A model generated the notes under the pieces. It ran no database searches. It worked only from the letters and a program-made list of their open reading frames with translations, and was not told where the DNA came from. A program made the position numbers and the translations under genes. Shown one piece after another: positions 1-7,760 of a stretch of DNA of 39,619 nucleotides (positions are counted from its first letter, which is position 1; each line of letters opens with the position of its first letter). The DNA is from Bradyrhizobium sp. ORS 375 (GTDB taxonomy: Bacteria; Pseudomonadota; Alphaproteobacteria; Rhizobiales; Xanthobacteraceae), in NCBI RefSeq assembly GCF_000239775.1, contig NZ_CAFI01000457.1, positions 1 through 39,619 of the forward strand, read 5' to 3'.

Positions 1-839
1 TCCTCGACATTGCGCGCGAGCTCGAGCTGGCCGAGCTCCTTCAGCCGCGCCGCGTCGGCCGAGAGCGCCGCGAGCGGGGTCTTGAAGCCATGCGCGAGAT
101 CCGCGGCACGGCTGCGCGAGCGCAGGATCTCGCGGCTCTGCGCGTCGAGCAGCGCATTGACCTCCTCGACCAGCGGCGCCACCTCGGTCGGCACGTCGCC
201 CGGAAGATGCTGGCGCTTGCCGCTGCGGATTTCCGCTACGCCCCGCCGCAGCACGGCCAGGGGACGCAGGCCGAGACTGACCTGCACCGAGGTGCCGACC
301 GCCAGGATGATGGCGAGCACCGCGAGCGCGATCGACAGATCCTTGGCGAAGGTGCGCACCGCGCTGGTCGCGCCATCGAGGTCGTAGGCGACGGCGGCGC
401 GCACGCGGGTCTGGCTCTCCGGATTCATCACGATGCCGCGCTCGGCGACCAGCACCCGGGCGCCGACGGGGCCGGTCAGCTCGTGCTGATGCACGTCGCT
501 CGGACCTGGCTCGTCGATCGGCAGCGGCAGGATCGTGTCCCACAGCGAGCGCGAGCGCAGCAGCTGGCCGTGATCGTCCGAGATCTGCCAGTACAGGCCG
601 GACAACGGCACCGTGAAACGCGGATCGGCGGGCGGCCGCGCCACCATGATGCGGCCGTCGGCATCGACCTCGAGCCCGTTGAGCAGCTGGCGCAGGTGAA
701 TGTCGAGATCTGAGGCCAGCGTGCGCGCGACGTGGCGCTTGAACAGCACGACCATGCCGACACCGGCGACGCCGAGCGCGACGAGAAGGGCGATCGTGCC
801 CGCCGCGACCAGCCGCAGCCGCAGCGAGCCGAGCCTCAT
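1..839 (-). CDS. sensor histidine kinase, partial (C-terminal ATPase domain outside the window)
   Basis: Inner-membrane sensor kinase partnering the response regulator next to it. 279 codons are visible before the window edge. In order: a first membrane segment (about residues 8-30), a periplasmic sensor region (about 31-145), a second membrane segment (about 160-185), a HAMP-like linker, and the start of the dimerisation domain with the H-box LAHGFKTPL; the phospho-accepting His is about residue 250. The ATPase domain must lie to the left of base 1. The ATG overlaps the regulator's stop codon as ATGA, so the pair is translationally coupled. The layout is that of QseC/PhoQ-type kinases; the stimulus cannot be read from the sequence. 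Confidence 0.9.
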   Translation of the reverse strand, partial: MRLGSLRLRLVAAGTIALLVALGVAGVGMVVLFKRHVARTLASDLDIHLRQLLNGLEVDADGRIMVARPPADPRFTVPLSGLYWQISDDHGQLLRSRSLWDTILPLPIDEPGPSDVHQHELTGPVGARVLVAERGIVMNPESQTRVRAAVAYDLDGATSAVRTFAKDLSIALAVLAIILAVGTSVQVSLGLRPLAVLRRGVAEIRSGKRQHLPGDVPTEVAPLVEEVNALLDAQSREILRSRSRAADLAHGFKTPLAALSADAARLKELGQLELARNVE

Positions 840-1501
840 TCCACCGTCTCCGGAATCATGTAGCCGAAGCCGCGGCGGGTCTCGATGATGTCGGCGCCGA
901 GCTTCTTGCGCACCCGCCGGATCAGCACCTCCAGCGCGTTGGAATCGTGGTCGTGGCCGAGGCCGTAGACATTCTCCTCGAGCTCGTGCTGCGGCACCAC
1001 CCGGCCGCTCTGCCGCAGCAGATAGGCGATCAGGCGGTATTCGAGCTGCGACAGCGCCACCGGCACGCCGGACAGGCTGACCTTCATCTGGCGTTCGTCG
1101 AGCGTCAGATCGCCGGACGACAGCACCGGCGCCGCATGGCCCGCCGAGCGCCGCACAATCGCGCGCAGCCGCGCCAGCAGCTCCTCGTTGCGGAACGGCT
1201 TCGGCAGGTAATCGTCGGCACCGGCATCGATGCCGTCGACCCGCTCGGCCCAGCTCGCGCGCGCCGTGAGGATCAGCACCGGCATGTGCCGGCCCGCGCC
1301 GCGCCAGCGCTTCAGCACCGACAGCCCGTCCATGCCGGGCAGGCCGAGATCGAGCACGACGGCGCCGTAATCCTCGGTGTCCCCCAGAAACCAGGCCTGC
1401 TCGCCATTGGCGGATGTCTCGACCAGATAGCCGGCCGCCTGCAGCGTCCGCGACAGATCGGACGACAGCCGCGGATCATCCTCGACCAGCAGCACACGCA
1501 T
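836..1501 (-). CDS. OmpR/PhoB-family two-component response regulator
   Basis: DNA-binding regulator of 221 aa. The receiver domain (1-120) has the acidic pair at residues 8-9, the phospho-acceptor Asp51 in VVLDLGLPGMDG, and the conserved Lys in LPKPF. The C-terminal winged helix (about 125-218) ends in the typical ALEVLIRRVRKKLG and RGFGYM motifs. I chose the ATG at 1501 over the GTG three bases upstream, because it begins the canonical MRVLLVEDD and has a GAGGAA ribosome site upstream. It lies 15 bp after the PepSY gene and overlaps the kinase start by 4 nt, so the three form one operon. A phased direct repeat at 2064-2081 is a candidate target. Confidence 0.95.
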   Translation of the reverse strand: MRVLLVEDDPRLSSDLSRTLQAAGYLVETSANGEQAWFLGDTEDYGAVVLDLGLPGMDGLSVLKRWRGAGRHMPVLILTARASWAERVDGIDAGADDYLPKPFRNEELLARLRAIVRRSAGHAAPVLSSGDLTLDERQMKVSLSGVPVALSQLEYRLIAYLLRQSGRVVPQHELEENVYGLGHDHDSNALEVLIRRVRKKLGADIIETRRGFGYMIPETVE

Positions 1502-1516
1502 CACCTTATTCCTCGA

Positions 1517-1822
1517 CTATTTTTCGTCGACCCGCTCGATCTCACCGCTGCGCGCGTCGACATAGACCTCGCGCACGCGGCCGTCGCGGCCGATCACCCG
1601 AAACTCATAGCGCCAGCGGCCGCGCTGACGCTCGATGTCGATGCCTGTCACGTCGCCGGCGATGCGGCCGCGCAAGCGCGGCAGGATCTGCGACAGCGGC
1701 AGCACATCGCCCGCCTCCACGGCGCGGCGCACCGCGTCGCGGCGCTCGCGATCATCCTCGCGCGCATCCGTGGCCGCGGACGCCGCCGTCGAGATCAGCA
1801 TCGCCAGTACCGTGATGCGCAT
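1517..1822 (-). CDS. secreted PepSY-domain protein
   Basis: Small exported protein of 101 aa. The ATG at 1822 is preceded by AGGA at good spacing and opens a signal peptide (MRITVLAMLISTAASA). The mature part matches a PepSY domain: a helix LSQILPRLRGRIAGDV followed by strands ending in VREVYVDARSGEIERVDEK. PepSY proteins often sit in the periplasm beside two-component systems and can modulate sensors or peptidases. Its position as first gene of the regulator/kinase operon suggests it feeds into, or is regulated by, that system; this is inference. An upstream extension of the frame lacks signal-peptide character. Confidence 0.85.
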   Translation of the reverse strand: MRITVLAMLISTAASAATDAREDDRERRDAVRRAVEAGDVLPLSQILPRLRGRIAGDVTGIDIERQRGRWRYEFRVIGRDGRVREVYVDARSGEIERVDEK

Positions 1823-2168
1823 GAACGGTCCTATTTGAGGCAAATGCATGATCGTCCTGGGCGTGGCGCCGTGATTGTCGAGGCGAGCGTTCATTCGGTG
1901 CACTCGCGGATGCCGAGGTCGGACTGCGGAGCATTCGCAAGAGCTGGGGACGTGAGAGGTAGGGACGTCCTGCAGGTTTTAGTTGGGTCGTCCTATGTCG
2001 GAATTGCGCTCGGGTCGATGCGGAATCGGGACTCATACATGTGCCGTATCCTGCCCGAGACAAGCTGACGATTCGCTGACGCGCGGCGACGGCATCTCGT
2101 CAGCGCAGCCGCGGCACGATCTGCATCGGATGGTTCACCGATGACCATATCGGATGGGGAGAGTAGCC
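1823..2168. other. 346-bp divergent intergenic region
   Basis: Promoter region between the PepSY/two-component operon (leftward) and a small secreted-protein gene (rightward). I see no coding sequence here. Its most notable content is the GCTGACG cluster at 2064-2104, annotated separately. Confidence 0.7.
2064..2104. promoter_or_regulatory. candidate response-regulator binding site (GCTGACG direct repeats)
   Basis: GCTGACG occurs at 2064-2070 and again at 2075-2081, an 11-bp period, close to one helical turn. An inverted copy, CGTCAGC, lies at 2098-2104. Direct repeats spaced by 11 bp are the usual operator form for OmpR/PhoB-family regulators. The site is 65-105 bp upstream of the start at 2169 and lies between the regulator's own operon and the small secreted-protein gene. 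Confidence 0.45.
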
Positions 2169-2396
2169 TTGCGTAAGATCGTGATGTCAGCCGCGATGGT
2201 GGTGGGACTCGGCGGTACCGTGGCCCTGGCCAGCGCCGGACCAGCCGCTGCCAGGCCCCTGGCCCAGCCAGACGGATCTGCCCTGGTTCAGCTGGCGGCG
2301 CAGCACGCGGCGGAACAAGCGCAGGAGCTGCGCTACGAGCCGAGCAAGCGCGACCGCGAAGGCGACGACGAGGAGCAGGACGAGCCGCGGCACTGA
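2169..2396 (+). CDS. small secreted hypothetical protein with charged C-terminus
   Basis: 75 aa, function unknown. The N-terminus is a clear signal peptide (basic LRKIV, then a hydrophobic run to about residue 25, ending ASAGPAAA). The mature part is short, hydrophilic and increasingly charged, ending in a run of K/R/D/E and a final RH. I prefer the TTG at 2169 because GGGGAGAG lies 7 nt upstream; an ATG at 2154 in the same frame has no ribosome site and would put that purine run inside the gene. It is divergent from the PepSY/two-component operon and downstream of the GCTGACG repeats, so it may be a target of that system. No family recognised. Confidence 0.6.
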   Translation: MRKIVMSAAMVVGLGGTVALASAGPAAARPLAQPDGSALVQLAAQHAAEQAQELRYEPSKRDREGDDEEQDEPRH

Positions 2397-2566
2397 CCGG
2401 CGGGCCGGACGGGCACCGATCGCACGCCGGGGTCTGAGGCACGATGTCGAATCCACGCGGCGATAGCGACGATGGTTGTCCGCAACGCGGATTGGTTGCG
2501 CACATGCCAGAATCTCCTCGCGACGTGATGCGCCGGAGCTATGCCAAGATCTGTCCCTCTCCAAGA

Positions 2567-2589
2567 CAGAGGGCGCAGGGAAGGCCGGG
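2567..2589 (+). repeat. 23-bp dispersed repeat, copy 1
   Basis: Begins CAGAGGGCGCAGGGAA and ends GGCCGGG. The reverse complement of 39327-39349 matches it at 22 of 23 positions. It lies in the 244-bp gap between the small secreted gene and the cyclase gene. I recall similar sequence as a recurrent intergenic repeat in Bradyrhizobiaceae, which a genome search would confirm. Confidence 0.55.
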
Positions 2590-2640
2590 CGTCGGTGAAG
2601 GCGCGGGCGACATCTCACCCACGCCTCCGGCCGCTGGCGA

Positions 2641-3744
2641 TCACGTCATCGCAATCGGGCAGCCGTTGCTCCCCGTCGCGCCCTTGATCGGGGACGGGGT
2701 GAAGCAATAGACGAACTGATACTTCTTGGCGGCGATCAGCTCGTCGAAGACCAGGTTTTCGTGGTTGTGGATGCCGTGCTTGGTCTGCAGTTCGGCGTGG
2801 ACCGCGAAGGCGAGTGATTTGTCGGGATTGGGGACGACCTCGACGGCCCAGGTATCGGCTCCGGTCAGCGCGAGATCCTTCTCGATCACCCATTTGGCGG
2901 CATCGAGACCGATGCCCGGTTCGCCGCTGTTGAACCGGTCATTGTTCTTCATCCACAACGAGCCCCAGCCGGTGTGGAAGAAGATCGCGTCGCCCGGCTT
3001 GATGTCGGCCTCGCTCATGCCTTGCTTCTGCAGGGCGGCCTTGATGTCCGCCGCTGATATCTCCTGCCCGGCGTCCATCATGCCGCCCTTGAGCGCGACC
3101 ATGTCGACAAGGTGGCCGCGGGTGAACAGCGGCTTCAGCTTCTCCACGCCGAGCTTCTTGAGGCCGTAGGCGTCGCTGATCTCCAGCGCGGTGAAGCCGT
3201 TGTAGAATCTCATCTCGCTCTTGTCGCCATCTTTGCCGAGCTGGAGGCCGATGTGGCCGAGGCCGTCGAATTGGGTGCCGGTCTGGCCGATCTCGGTCGA
3301 GAGAAACTCGTCATGATAGACCAGCCGGTTGTCGCCGAACGGGCCGCCGGTCGGGCTGCCGGGAATCCGCAAGGCAAACACGCGGGCACCGAACAGCGGC
3401 ATGGCGCTCTCGTAGACGCGGCCGATCTTGTAGATCTTCCCGTCCTTGATCCATTTGACGGTGTCGAGCACCTTCTCCGGAGTGATGTGATTCGACGCGC
3501 CGGCCTCGTCGTCCTTGCCCCATTTCGACGGCCACCACGGCTTATCGGTCCCCTTCGGCATCGGCGCGGTCTGTGCCTGCGCTTCGCTGATCGGCGCCAG
3601 TGAGAACTTGCCGTGCATGGAGCCGGCGAGGGCCGCGCCCGCCGCGCCGGCGAGACCTGCCGTGCGTAGTAAGGTGCGGCGATCGGTAGCCGGCCCCTCG
3701 CTCCGATCCTGATTGGTCTGCTGACTCCTGACTTCGTTGTCCAT
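2641..3744 (-). CDS. cyclase-family protein (kynurenine-formamidase-like), Tat-exported
   Basis: 367-aa member of the metal-dependent cyclase family (kynurenine formamidase / polyketide cyclase fold). The motif TGTQFDGLGHIG corresponds to the family's metal-binding HxGTHxDxxxH, in the GTQFDGxxH variant. The N-terminus carries a twin-arginine signal (DRRTLLRTAG, then an Ala/Gly-rich hydrophobic stretch to about residue 45), so the folded protein should act in the periplasm. The ATG at 3744 is chosen because GGGGAGGTGA lies just upstream; an in-frame start 24 bases earlier has none. It is divergent from the CobW-type gene; the 115-bp gap must hold both promoters. The substrate is unknown. Confidence 0.85.
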   Translation of the reverse strand: MDNEVRSQQTNQDRSEGPATDRRTLLRTAGLAGAAGAALAGSMHGKFSLAPISEAQAQTAPMPKGTDKPWWPSKWGKDDEAGASNHITPEKVLDTVKWIKDGKIYKIGRVYESAMPLFGARVFALRIPGSPTGGPFGDNRLVYHDEFLSTEIGQTGTQFDGLGHIGLQLGKDGDKSEMRFYNGFTALEISDAYGLKKLGVEKLKPLFTRGHLVDMVALKGGMMDAGQEISAADIKAALQKQGMSEADIKPGDAIFFHTGWGSLWMKNNDRFNSGEPGIGLDAAKWVIEKDLALTGADTWAVEVVPNPDKSLAFAVHAELQTKHGIHNHENLVFDELIAAKKYQFVYCFTPSPIKGATGSNGCPIAMT

Positions 3745-3859
3745 CGTCACCTCCCCAGTTGCGCCCATTTGCTGGGCCTTAAAAAAACATTTTCGCCATG
3801 CTCCTCCTCCGTTAGTCTAATGTCCAGCGACAAAAACACGACAGTGGTTGGAGACGCCG

Positions 3860-4987
3860 ATGAGTCTGTTCGAGAGCGACAAATCAGCTCAGCGTCTGCC
3901 CGTGTCGCTGATCACCGGCTTTCTCGGCAGCGGCAAAACGACGCTCCTCAATCGCCTGCTGCGCCGCGACGAGATGAGCGACAGCGCCGTCATCATCAAC
4001 GAATACGGCGAGATCTCCCTCGACCATCTCCTGGTCGAACGCGTCGACGGCGAGGTTGCCGTGCTCGCGAGTGGTTGTGTTTGCTGCACAATCCGCAGCG
4101 ACCTCGAAGAGACGCTGCGCGCGCTGCTGGTGCGGCGCGACCGCGCCGAGGTGCCGCCGTTTCGGCGCATCCTGATCGAGACCACAGGCCTTGCCGATCC
4201 TGCGCCGATCCTTCAGCTGCTGTTGAACAATCCGCTCGTCTCGCACTTCGTGCGGCTCGACACCGTCGTGACGACGGTCGACGCCGTCAACGCGGCGCAG
4301 CAACTCGACCGTCAGTATGAGGCGGTCAAACAAGTCGCGCTTGCCGATCGGCTACTGATCACCAAATGTGACTTGGTCAACAACGTTGCCGTATTGGAGC
4401 AGCGGCTTCGGCGGCTCAATCCCGGCGCCAGGATCGAACGCGTGACCCACGGCGAGATCGATCCTTCTGACCTGTTCGGTGCCGCGCTGATCGATCCCGA
4501 TAAAAAGCGAATGGACGTTGCGCGCTGGCTCAACGAGCAGGCGTTCACGGATGGCGAGGCTGCTCACGCGCATCGCGTCCATTCCCACGATCATCATCAT
4601 GCCCATCACGGCCATATCGATCAGGGCCAAGTCGATCAGGGCCAAGTCGATCCGGGCCAAGTCGATCACGACCACGCTCATGAGTCGTCGGTCACGAGCT
4701 TCATGCTCGCCTTCGACGAGCCGCTGGATTGGATGACCGTCTCAAACTGGCTTGCTTATCTTCGCCAGGCGCGCGGCGAGGATCTGTTGCGGGTGAAGGG
4801 CATCCTCAATCTTCAGGGAGAACCGACACCGGTCGTCGTCCACGGCGTGCACCATGTCTTCCATCCCCCGGTAGCGCTGCCTGTCTGGCCCGACGCCGAT
4901 CGCCGCTCGCGCATCGTTTTCATCACCCGCGGAATCACGCGGCACGATGTGCTTGCGTTGTGGGAGGCTGGCCGCGCGGCAGCCTAG
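3860..4987 (+). CDS. CobW/P47K (COG0523) G3E-family GTPase, putative metal chaperone
   Basis: 375-aa GTPase of the family that delivers metals to target enzymes or handles zinc starvation. The P-loop GFLGSGKTT is at residues 20-28; the family's CxCC metal site is GCVCCTIR (Cys73, 75, 76); switch and base-recognition motifs are ETTGLADP and TKCD. A His/Asp-rich linker (about 235-280) precedes the CobW C-terminal domain, and this linker contains three 15-bp tandem repeats. The ATG at 3860 is preceded by GGAGA. Its neighbour is a divergent metal-dependent cyclase-family enzyme, a possible client. I see no obvious Zur-type palindrome upstream. The metal is not determined by sequence; zinc, cobalt and iron-dependent members exist. 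Confidence 0.9.
   Translation: MSLFESDKSAQRLPVSLITGFLGSGKTTLLNRLLRRDEMSDSAVIINEYGEISLDHLLVERVDGEVAVLASGCVCCTIRSDLEETLRALLVRRDRAEVPPFRRILIETTGLADPAPILQLLLNNPLVSHFVRLDTVVTTVDAVNAAQQLDRQYEAVKQVALADRLLITKCDLVNNVAVLEQRLRRLNPGARIERVTHGEIDPSDLFGAALIDPDKKRMDVARWLNEQAFTDGEAAHAHRVHSHDHHHAHHGHIDQGQVDQGQVDPGQVDHDHAHESSVTSFMLAFDEPLDWMTVSNWLAYLRQARGEDLLRVKGILNLQGEPTPVVVHGVHHVFHPPVALPVWPDADRRSRIVFITRGITRHDVLALWEAGRAAA
4619..4663 (+). repeat. three 15-bp tandem repeats inside the CobW-type gene
   Basis: Unit GATCAGGGCCAAGTC, three copies in phase; the third has one change (C for A). They encode DQGQV, DQGQV, DPGQV at residues 254-268, inside the His-rich linker. Because the unit is a multiple of three, copy number can change without breaking the frame. 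Confidence 0.9.
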
Positions 4988-5027
4988 CCGATCGGCAGCC
5001 GTCGCTCGTCTCCTGCAACTTTCCGGG

Positions 5028-6056
5028 CTAGGCCGGCAGTGCCGCTTCGTACCAGCGCCGCGTCGCCTTGACGATGCGCACCACCGACAGCATCACCGGG
5101 ACTTCGACGAGAACGCCGACGACCGTCGCCAGCGCCGCCCCTGAGTCCAACCCGAACAGGCTGATCGCGGCGGCGACCGCCAGCTCGAAGAAATTGCTGG
5201 CGCCGATCAGCGCGGCCGGCGCGGCGACGCACCATGCGACACCAAGTCGGCGGCTGAGCCAGTAGGCGATGCCGGCGTTCAGATAGACCTGGATCAGGAT
5301 CGGCACGGCGAGGATCGCGATCACGACCGGCTGCTTCAGGATCTGCTCGCCCTGGAAGCCGAACAGCAGCACCAGCGTTGCCAGCAACGCGAGCAAGGAG
5401 ACCGGCTGCAGCACGCGCAACGTCCTCGCGAGAGCATCGCCCTTCGCGCGCAACAAGGCCCGGCGCCAAAGCTGCGAGACGATCACGGGAGCCACGATGT
5501 ACAGCAGCACCGACAGCAGCAGCGTCGTCCACGGCACCGAGATCGAGGCGACGCCGAGCAAGAGACCGACCAGCGGCGCAAACAGAAATACCATGATGAC
5601 GTCGTTGAGCGCGACCTGGCTCAGCGTGTAGTGCGGCTCGCCGTCGCAGAGGTTGGACCACACGAACACCATGGCTGTGCACGGCGCCGCGGCCAGCAGG
5701 ATCAGACCGGCGACATAGGACGACAGCTGTGCTGCAGGCAGCATCGGCGCGAACACATGGCCGATGAAGAGGCTGCCGAGCAGAGCCATCGAGAACGGCT
5801 TGATCGCCCAGTTCACCAGCAAGGTGACGCCGATGCCGCGCCAATGCTCCTTGACGCCGCCGAGCGCGGCGAAATCGATCTTCAGCAGCATCGGGATGAT
5901 CATCAGCCAGATCAGGCCCGCGACCGGCAGATTGACCCGGGCGATCTCGGCGGCGGACACGGCGGCGAAGACGCCGGGCATCAAGTGGCCGAGAGCGATG
6001 CCGGCGCCGATGCAGAGCAGGACCCAGATCGTCAGGTAGCGCTCGAAAGTCGTCAT
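5028..6056 (-). CDS. arsB: arsenite efflux permease, ACR3 family
   Basis: 342-aa inner-membrane arsenite carrier with about ten hydrophobic segments. The conserved ACR3 signature around the functional Cys is visible as AAPCTAMVFVWSNLCDG, followed by the ALNDVIM segment in the next helix. Length is normal for ACR3. It starts 4 bp after the arsC stop and is the last gene of arsR-arsC-acr3. It exports the arsenite made by ArsC. ACR3 is unrelated in sequence to E. coli ArsB, though many annotations use arsB for both. Confidence 0.95.
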   Translation of the reverse strand: MTTFERYLTIWVLLCIGAGIALGHLMPGVFAAVSAAEIARVNLPVAGLIWLMIIPMLLKIDFAALGGVKEHWRGIGVTLLVNWAIKPFSMALLGSLFIGHVFAPMLPAAQLSSYVAGLILLAAAPCTAMVFVWSNLCDGEPHYTLSQVALNDVIMVFLFAPLVGLLLGVASISVPWTTLLLSVLLYIVAPVIVSQLWRRALLRAKGDALARTLRVLQPVSLLALLATLVLLFGFQGEQILKQPVVIAILAVPILIQVYLNAGIAYWLSRRLGVAWCVAAPAALIGASNFFELAVAAAISLFGLDSGAALATVVGVLVEVPVMLSVVRIVKATRRWYEAALPA

Positions 6057-6060
6057 CGGA

Positions 6061-6588
6061 TCAGGCCACGTCGGAGCGGATGGAGGTCGCGCCCTCGCCG
6101 GCCCCGATCTCGCGCAGCCGCGTCACCAGCGAGAGCTGATCGATGCGGTCGAGAGGGAGATTGATGAAGGCGCCGATGCGGTTCTTCAGATAGCGGAAGG
6201 CGGTGGTGAATGCCGCCAGCTTCTCCAGCTCGGTGCCTTTCACGGCCGCCGGATCCTCGATGCCCCAATGCGCGGTCATCGGCTGCCCCGGCCAGACCGG
6301 ACAGGACTCACCGGCCGCATTGTCGCAGACCGTAAAGACGAAATCCATCACCGGCGCGCCTGCGACCGCAAACTCGCTCCAGCTCTTCGAGCGCAGCTCC
6401 TCGGTCGGATAGTCCATGCGCCCGAGCAGCTCGACCGCGAGCGGATGCACCGCGCCCTTCGGCGTGCTGCCGGCGGAGAAGGCACGGAAGCGGCCGCCGC
6501 CGTCCTTGCGCAGGATCGACTCGGCGAGCACCGAGCGTGCGGAGTTGCCGGTGCAGAGGAACAAAACATTGTAGATGCGATCAGGCAC
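6061..6588 (-). CDS. arsC: arsenate reductase, low-molecular-weight phosphatase type
   Basis: 175-aa cytoplasmic enzyme reducing arsenate to arsenite. The phosphatase loop CTGNSARS (Cys12) and the redox pair in CDNAAGESC (Cys88, Cys96) correspond to the Cys10/82/89 triad of the thioredoxin-coupled pI258 type. The GTG start at 6588 is supported by AAGGAG 7 nt upstream and by the start of the fold at IYNVLFLCTGN. It overlaps the arsR 3' end by 8 nt. A C-terminal extension of about 40 residues beyond the core fold is typical of proteobacterial fused-length members and not unusual. Confidence 0.95.
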   Translation of the reverse strand: MPDRIYNVLFLCTGNSARSVLAESILRKDGGGRFRAFSAGSTPKGAVHPLAVELLGRMDYPTEELRSKSWSEFAVAGAPVMDFVFTVCDNAAGESCPVWPGQPMTAHWGIEDPAAVKGTELEKLAAFTTAFRYLKNRIGAFINLPLDRIDQLSLVTRLREIGAGEGATSIRSDVA

Positions 6589-6943
6589 GGCTCTTCTCCT
6601 TGCGCTTCGGCGGACAGCAGGGCGTGAGGCTTGCGATGAGGGGCGCGCAGACCTCCGGCCGGCCGCCGCAGCAATCCTGCAGCAGGAACAGCGCCACCTT
6701 CTGAAACTCCGCCAGATCAGCCCGATAGACGATCGAGCGGCTGTGCCGCTCGGAGCTGACGAGCCCGGCGCGCGCCAGCACCGACAGATGTGACGACAGC
6801 GTGTTCTGCGGCACCTCCAGCAGGCGCGCGAGCTCGCCGGCCGGCAGGCCATCGGGCTCGTGCTGCACCAGGGTCCGAAAGGCCTGCAGCCGTGTCGGCT
6901 GGGCCAACGCGGCGAGTGCCAGGACGGCTTGCTCGTTTTCCAT
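6581..6943 (-). CDS. arsR: ArsR-family arsenite-responsive repressor
   Basis: 120-aa winged-helix repressor of the ars operon. The recognition region is VPQNTLSSHLSVLARAGLV. It lacks the ELCVCDL metal site of plasmid R773 ArsR; instead Cys91-Cys92 and Cys99 cluster at the C-terminal helix, with a further CC pair at 109-110. This resembles Acidithiobacillus ferrooxidans ArsR, where Cys95, 96 and 102 bind arsenite. The ATG at 6943 was chosen because the fold starts at MENEQAVLAL. The start codon lies inside a perfect inverted repeat (6940-6967), implying autorepression. First gene of arsR-arsC-acr3. Confidence 0.93.
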   Translation of the reverse strand: MENEQAVLALAALAQPTRLQAFRTLVQHEPDGLPAGELARLLEVPQNTLSSHLSVLARAGLVSSERHSRSIVYRADLAEFQKVALFLLQDCCGGRPEVCAPLIASLTPCCPPKRKEKSRA

Positions 6944-6967
6944 ATATCGAGAATTACCGATATATGG
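6940..6967. promoter_or_regulatory. ArsR operator over the arsR start codon
   Basis: Perfect 10-bp inverted repeat: CCATATATCG (6940-6949) and CGATATATGG (6958-6967), with an 8-nt spacer. The left arm includes the arsR start codon, so bound repressor would block both transcription and initiation. Read as ATATATC-N10-GATATAT it has the same 7-10-7 layout as the boxes at 8280 and 8672. Confidence 0.8.
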
Positions 6968-7033
6968 AGTCGGCGTCAACAAGAATGCCCCAGAAGACGT
7001 ACCGAGGGGCAATGTGCTCGATCACCCGCCATG

Positions 7034-7687
7034 TCAGCGCAGACGCAAGCGCGTTCCCTTGATACGCAGTTCGCCGCCCCGTTCCATGCGCGCCAGCGCG
7101 CGATAGAGCGCCTCATGGCTGAGGCCGAGCTCGGCGGCCCAGTCCTTCTTCGAGCGGCCGAGCGCGATCTCGCCGCCCTCGCCTTCGGTCTCGATGAAAT
7201 GCACGATCCGCTCGCGCGCCGTCTTCAGACTGAGCCGCTCCGATTGCGCCCGGACCTTGCGCAGCTCGCGCGCGAGATGATCGCTCCAGGTGTCTCGCAT
7301 CCCGGGACGCCGCAGCGCCTCGACGAAGGAGGTCCGCTCGATCGCGAGCAGCGTCGAATCCAGCGCGGCCACGGCATCGCAGTGATAGGCCGGCTGATCG
7401 AGACTGGCCTCGGCAAGGAAGCCCTGCCGCGCGCGCTGCAGAATGACGTCGTCGCCGGCGCGGGAGCGGCGCAGCAGCCTCACCTCGCCATCGAGCACGA
7501 AGAACATCGCCCGCGGCCGATCTCCCCGGTGGAACACAGTGGCGTGGCGAACAACCTCGATGCGCCGGGTCTGCGCCCGAGCGGCCGCCGGCAACGCAGC
7601 AAGCAGAGGCGACAGCCGCGTTAGAAGCCGCCAGTCCAACGACGGCGCGGGCGCGCCGCCAGCCGCGAGTGCATCGATGGGAAGCAT
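7034..7687 (-). CDS. Crp/Fnr-family transcriptional regulator
   Basis: About 217 aa. An N-terminal cyclic-nucleotide-type beta-barrel (about 20-135, with VVRHATVFHRGDRPRAMFFVLDGEVRLLR) is followed by a dimerisation helix and a winged helix (about 160-215) whose recognition helix is LSHEALYRALARM. The Glu and Arg expected to read TGA half-sites are present; the usual Ser before Arg is Tyr. No FNR-type N-terminal cysteine cluster, so no 4Fe-4S sensor. The start is uncertain: ATG 7687 lies inside a 13-bp inverted repeat, and ATG 7717 would add ten residues; neither has a strong ribosome site. Divergent from the cytochrome c'-like gene, which it probably controls along with itself. Confidence 0.88.
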   Translation of the reverse strand: MLPIDALAAGGAPAPSLDWRLLTRLSPLLAALPAAARAQTRRIEVVRHATVFHRGDRPRAMFFVLDGEVRLLRRSRAGDDVILQRARQGFLAEASLDQPAYHCDAVAALDSTLLAIERTSFVEALRRPGMRDTWSDHLARELRKVRAQSERLSLKTARERIVHFIETEGEGGEIALGRSKKDWAAELGLSHEALYRALARMERGGELRIKGTRLRLR

Positions 7688-7708
7688 ATGATCAGGATCA
7701 TATGCTTC
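7681..7708. promoter_or_regulatory. 13-bp inverted repeat with Crp/Fnr-like core
   Basis: GAAGCATATGATC (7681-7693), spacer AG, GATCATATGCTTC (7696-7708): a perfect repeat. The centre reads TGAT-CAGG-ATCA, the TGAT-N4-ATCA form bound by Fnr/FixK/Dnr-type proteins. It overlaps one possible start codon of the Crp/Fnr gene and is centred 66 bp before the ATG of the divergent cytochrome gene, a distance compatible with activation from -41.5 and a short leader. Confidence 0.75.
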
Positions 7709-7760
7709 GGCGATCATTCCGTCTACTGAAGGCCGCCGCCATCGTTCCGGGAAACAGTTC

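Noticed and set aside
2444-2710. Small plus-strand frame after the small secreted gene
   Set aside because: No ribosome site, no family-like sequence, and it covers the dispersed repeat and the cyclase 3' end.
3745-3859. Zur or other metal-responsive box between cyclase and CobW-type genes
   Set aside because: No palindrome of the expected form could be found by eye.
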